Source: JBMNQH01 sp050944035 (GTDB lineage Bacteria; Bacillota; Clostridia; Oscillospirales; Oscillospiraceae). From it: 64,000 nt of DNA. The notes beneath the pieces were generated by a model. The model was not told where the DNA came from, ran no database searches, and saw nothing but the letters and a program-made list of their open reading frames with translations. Position numbers and translations under genes: made by a program. The stretch covers positions 1-64,000 of the forward strand of contig JBMNQH010000006.1 in NCBI GenBank assembly GCA_050944035.1. Direction: 5' to 3'. Of this stretch, positions 61,034-64,000 are shown one piece after another (the stretch's first letter is position 1; every line of letters begins with the position of its first letter).

Positions 61034-61720
61034 ATGATAAAAACGATTTTATTTGATTTGGACGATACGATATTTGACTTTCACATGGCGGAAAGAATCG
61101 CACTGGAAAAAACATTGCTTCATCTTGGGATTGCACCAAAAGAGGAAATTCTTACAAGGTACAGCGAACTCAATCTGGCACAGTGGAAGCTGTTGGAGCA
61201 GGAAAAGATCACACGGCCACAGGTGAAAGTGCGGCGTTATCAATTGCTTTTTGATGAAATCGGTGTGAGCTGTTCTGCTGAAGAGGCTGCTGCATACTAT
61301 GAGAATTTGCTTGGTATCGGACACTATTTCATGGAAGGTGCAGAAGAAATTCTGGAGATGTTTTCGAAAGAGTATCGTTTGTTCATCGTGTCCAATGGCA
61401 CTGCAAAAGTGCAACGGAGCCGAATCGAGAGCGCAGGAATTGAACGATATTTAACCGGTTTGTTTATCTCACAGGAGATTGGCTACAATAAGCCGAGCTT
61501 GGATTTTTTTCGCCGTTGCTTTGCGCAGATCGATGGGTTTTGCAAAGAAGAAACCGTCATTGTCGGGGACAGCCTGAGTTCGGATATCAAAGGCGGAAAT
61601 GCTGCCGGGATTACAACCATTTGGTACAATCCAAAAGGTGTGGTTAACGATTCCGATGTGAAACCGGGATTTGAGATTCGTCATCTTTCAGAGCTTGTAC
61701 CTTTGCTAAAAAGCTTATAA
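61034..61720 (+). CDS. HAD-superfamily phosphatase, YjjG-like
   Basis: 228 residues. Motif I LFDLDDTIFDFHMAE with the nucleophile Asp near residue 8, motif II VSNGTAKVQRSRIESAG, motif III Lys in IGYNKPSLDFF and motif IV VGDSLSSDIKGGNAAGI. Cap of helical C1 type. Closest to YjjG/YfnB pyrimidine 5'-nucleotidases that clean up odd nucleotides. TTGGAGAAG before the ATG; its own terminator at 61751. Confidence 0.92.
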   Translation: MIKTILFDLDDTIFDFHMAERIALEKTLLHLGIAPKEEILTRYSELNLAQWKLLEQEKITRPQVKVRRYQLLFDEIGVSCSAEEAAAYYENLLGIGHYFMEGAEEILEMFSKEYRLFIVSNGTAKVQRSRIESAGIERYLTGLFISQEIGYNKPSLDFFRRCFAQIDGFCKEETVIVGDSLSSDIKGGNAAGITTIWYNPKGVVNDSDVKPGFEIRHLSELVPLLKSL

Positions 61721-61750
61721 GTGGAATCTGTTTGCAAGAGTCCAAAAAGA

Positions 61751-61817
61751 AAAAGTCGCCAATTGGCGACTTTTAATTGTTATAGCGGAAATTCCAAGGG
61801 ATATTCCCTTGGATTCC
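61751..61817. terminator. Two hairpins between convergent genes
   Basis: The first (AAAAGTCGCC/GGCGACTTTT) has a T-run on both strands; the second near 61789-61817 (CCAAGGGA/TCCCTTGG) lies just after the glnQ-type gene. Confidence 0.85.
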
Positions 61818-61836
61818 GTATGGATTGATCTACTAT

Positions 61837-62583
61837 TTAAAGCACTTTGTTAAAGAAATCAATGGTGCGGGGATTTTGCGGGTTGAGAATGACCTCCTGT
61901 GGGGTGCCTTCCTCAACAATGTAGCCACCGTCCATGAAGATGACACGGTCTGCAACCTCACGCGCAAAGCCGATTTCATGAGAGACAATCACCATGGTCA
62001 TGCCTTCCGCGGCAAGCTGCTTCATGACTTGCAGCACTTCACCGACCATTTCCGGATCCAGAGCTGAAGTGGGTTCATCGAACAGCATGATATCGGGGTT
62101 CATGCACAGAGCGCGGGCGATGGCAACGCGCTGTTTCTGACCACCGGAGAGTTGAGAAGGATAGGCGTCTGCCTTGTCCATTAAACCAACTTTGCCAAGC
62201 ATCATCATAGCCTGTTCATGTGCGGTCTTTTTATCAGCCTTTTTTAGATCGACCGGTGCCAGCATCAGGTTTTGAATGACGTTCAAATTGTTAAACAGAT
62301 TAAAGTGCTGGAATACCATACCGATATTTTCACGCACTTTGTTGATGTTGATGTGTTTGTCATCTATGTGATTGCCGTCGACGATAACTGTACCGCCAGT
62401 GATGTCCTCCAAGCGGTTCAGGCAGCGCAGAAACGTAGATTTTCCGCTGCCAGACGGGCCGAGGATAACGACAACTTCGCCTTCGTAGATATCTGTGGAG
62501 ATGTCCTTTAAAACCTCCAGCTTTCCAAAGCTCTTCTGAAGATGCGACACATGGATTTTTGTATTTTCTTTATTCACGGCCAC
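61837..62583 (-). CDS. Polar amino-acid ABC importer ATPase
   Basis: 248 residues. Walker A GPSGSGKSTFLRCLNRLE, VFQHFNLFNNLNVIQNLMLA, signature LSGGQKQRVAIARAL, Walker B MLFDEPTSALDPE and switch His VSHEIGFAREVADRV: the GlnQ/HisP subfamily. Overlaps the permease gene by 14 bases. Substrate uncertain, probably a polar amino acid. Confidence 0.94.
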   Translation of the reverse strand: MAVNKENTKIHVSHLQKSFGKLEVLKDISTDIYEGEVVVILGPSGSGKSTFLRCLNRLEDITGGTVIVDGNHIDDKHININKVRENIGMVFQHFNLFNNLNVIQNLMLAPVDLKKADKKTAHEQAMMMLGKVGLMDKADAYPSQLSGGQKQRVAIARALCMNPDIMLFDEPTSALDPEMVGEVLQVMKQLAAEGMTMVIVSHEIGFAREVADRVIFMDGGYIVEEGTPQEVILNPQNPRTIDFFNKVL

Positions 62584-63241
62584 GGTTTAGCCTCCTCTCA
62601 AGACGCTTTGCCACTTTGGACAGAATGGTAATGACGATCAGGTACATGATGGCGACAATGCCCCAGACCTGGAAAGACTGGAACGTGATAGCAACCACGT
62701 TCTTTGCCGAGTTGACCAGCTCGGGGAAGCCGATGATGGACAGAATCGAGGTATCCTTTAACGTGATGATAAACTGGTTAATGATGCTGGGGATCATGGT
62801 ACGAATGGCCTGCGGCAGTACGATACGGTACATGGAACGCCAGTAAGACAGGCCAAGGCTTCGAGCGGCTTCCATCTGTCCTTTGTCAACAGACTGGATA
62901 CCGGCACGGATGATCTCCGCCATATAAGCACCACAGTTCAGAGCCAGGCAGATGGTACCGGCCTGCAATGCAGTCAATGTGAATCGAACGCCCAGAATGT
63001 TGTTACATGCAAATGGGACGCCAAAGAATACGAAGTACGCCAAAACGATCATGGGTACGCCGCGGATGACGTCGATGAAAATACGGGAGATGATGTTGCA
63101 GACACGGTTTTTGACGACGCTCATCAAGCCGAAAATCAGACCCAGAATGCACGCAAAAAACAGGCCGCATAACGCCAAAAGCAGCGTTTGTCCCATTGCC
63201 AGCAGCAAGATTCTGCCATAGACAGAGAGAATTTGTATCAT
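62570..63241 (-). CDS. Polar amino-acid ABC importer permease
   Basis: 223 residues, about five membrane segments, HisM/GlnP family: FIDVIRGVPMIVLAYFVFFG near residue 50, CGAYMAEIIRAGIQSVDKGQ and EAARSLGLSYWRSMYRIVLP (ATPase-contact loop). ATG at 63241 with AAAGGAGC upstream. Middle gene of the operon. Confidence 0.94.
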   Translation of the reverse strand: MIQILSVYGRILLLAMGQTLLLALCGLFFACILGLIFGLMSVVKNRVCNIISRIFIDVIRGVPMIVLAYFVFFGVPFACNNILGVRFTLTALQAGTICLALNCGAYMAEIIRAGIQSVDKGQMEAARSLGLSYWRSMYRIVLPQAIRTMIPSIINQFIITLKDTSILSIIGFPELVNSAKNVVAITFQSFQVWGIVAIMYLIVITILSKVAKRLERRLNRGRE

Positions 63242-63307
63242 AGGGAGTGCTCCTTTAAAAAAGCGGGGCACCTATGCGGTGCCCCGCCTGAAGTTCAATG
63301 TTCTGAA

Positions 63308-64000
63308 TTAGCCGAGGTAGCTGCTGATGATTTCATCATAGGTGCCGTTTTCCTTGATGTTGGCAAGGCCGGCGTTAAAGAGGTCGAGCAGTTCCTGATT
63401 GTCAGAATTGAAGATGGCAAAGCCATAGGGAGAACCTTCATTTTCAGAGCCTTCCACAATCTTCAGAGCAAGGTCGCCTTCCTTGATGGAGGCGGACATA
63501 ATGGGGGTATCCTCGAAGCAGGCAACGGTCTGGCCGCCGATAACAGCCTGATACATGGTGGGAGAATCCTCGAAGTATACGATTGTAAAGCCGTATTCAT
63601 CCTTCAGGCTTTCTGCGTAAGTAGCGCCCTGGGTACCGGTCTTAACGGCGACGGTCTTACCGTTCAGGTCCTCAAAGGAGGCAATTTCAGAATCCTCAGC
63701 AACTGCCATGCACTGAGTAGCAGTGTAATAACCATCGGAGAAGATCCAGCCAGATTCTTTGCGCTCATCGGTGATGGAGGCACCAGCGATCATGCCATCT
63801 GCCTGGCCAGCCTGACAAGCTGCGATGGAAGCATCCCAACCGAGGCTCTTCAGTTCATACTCAAACCCCTGATCCTCTGCAATTGCCTTCAGAATGTCAA
63901 CATCGATGCCGACAAACTCGCCGTTTTCGTCGGTGTATTCAAAGGGCTTAAAAACAGTGTCTGTTGCGATAACCCACTTTTTATCAGAAGTGGAGGTTTC
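63308..64000 (-). CDS. Amino-acid ABC importer substrate-binding protein, 5' end outside window
   Basis: The reading frame is open from 64000 to the stop at 63308 (230 codons), starting within the mature domain (KKWVIATDTVFKPFEYTDE). Family marks: GEFVGIDVDILKAIAE, SLGWDASIAACQAGQADGMI, VAVKTGTQGATYAESL, and VACFEDTPIMSA. The signal peptide lies beyond the window. Binds a polar amino acid for the permease and ATPase encoded downstream. Confidence 0.93.
   Translation of the reverse strand, partial: ETSTSDKKWVIATDTVFKPFEYTDENGEFVGIDVDILKAIAEDQGFEYELKSLGWDASIAACQAGQADGMIAGASITDERKESGWIFSDGYYTATQCMAVAEDSEIASFEDLNGKTVAVKTGTQGATYAESLKDEYGFTIVYFEDSPTMYQAVIGGQTVACFEDTPIMSASIKEGDLALKIVEGSENEGSPYGFAIFNSDNQELLDLFNAGLANIKENGTYDEIISSYLG

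Overview
The window looks like chromosomal DNA from a spore-forming, anaerobic Gram-positive bacterium of the class Clostridia, most like the Oscillospirales/Ruminococcaceae group; base composition looks close to half GC by eye. Grounds: sporulation genes spoIIGA, sigE and sigG; a PolC-type DNA polymerase; the pyrH-frr-uppS-cdsA-dxr-rseP-ispG-polC order; a leucine-type T-box leader; a 6S RNA; and many ferredoxin-type proteins. Species cannot be named from the sequence alone.

Layout. 1-2 kb: a 5'-truncated DNA methyltransferase spliced onto the tail of another gene, then a 6S RNA on the minus strand. 2-7.4 kb: a DUF1292 protein, a BofC-like protein, a class A penicillin-binding protein, a small conserved protein, an SH3b-NlpC/P60 hydrolase and a membrane protein. 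7.5-11.8 kb: a T-box-controlled two-gene operon of unknown function (a LeuA-like protein without the canonical catalytic residues, and a TIM-barrel/acyl-CoA-ligase fusion). 11.9-19.4 kb: sigG, then a Fec-type ABC importer operon with a methyltransferase on the opposite strand, then pfkA, sigE and spoIIGA. 19.4-29.9 kb: the plus-strand housekeeping cluster for UMP kinase, ribosome recycling, isoprenoid and lipid precursors, and PolC. 30-35 kb: a polyamine importer potABCD and an RluA-type pseudouridine synthase on the minus strand. 35.4-41 kb: DUF177-rpmF, a DUF512 protein, der, plsY, a frameshifted aldo/keto reductase and tRNA-Ala. 41-44 kb: a cupin protein, the wreck of a phosphonate-degradation locus (phnW/phnX) and trxB. 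44-55.6 kb: a TetR regulator, a PutP-type symporter, a cation/calcium antiporter, a nitroreductase, a YkvI-type membrane protein, csoR plus a metal P-type ATPase with a double CsoR-box promoter, an alpha/beta hydrolase with glpK, and a ferredoxin-domain protein. 55.6-59.1 kb: a three-gene operon (ACT-ACT-metallo-beta-lactamase fold, M50 peptidase, ADP-ribosylglycohydrolase). 59.2-64 kb: pdxST, a HAD phosphatase and an amino-acid ABC importer cut by the window end.

How genes work together. The central cluster is a conserved growth unit. The two stretches that look least described are the T-box operon at 7.5-11.8 kb, where leucine tRNA charging appears to control a catalytically altered LeuA paralogue plus a two-domain acyl-ligase, and the operon at 55.6-59.1 kb, whose three products have no obvious shared pathway. 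Decay is visible at three places: the methyltransferase, phnWX and the aldo/keto reductase. Promoters were read by eye as -35/-10 pairs; nothing was run computationally.
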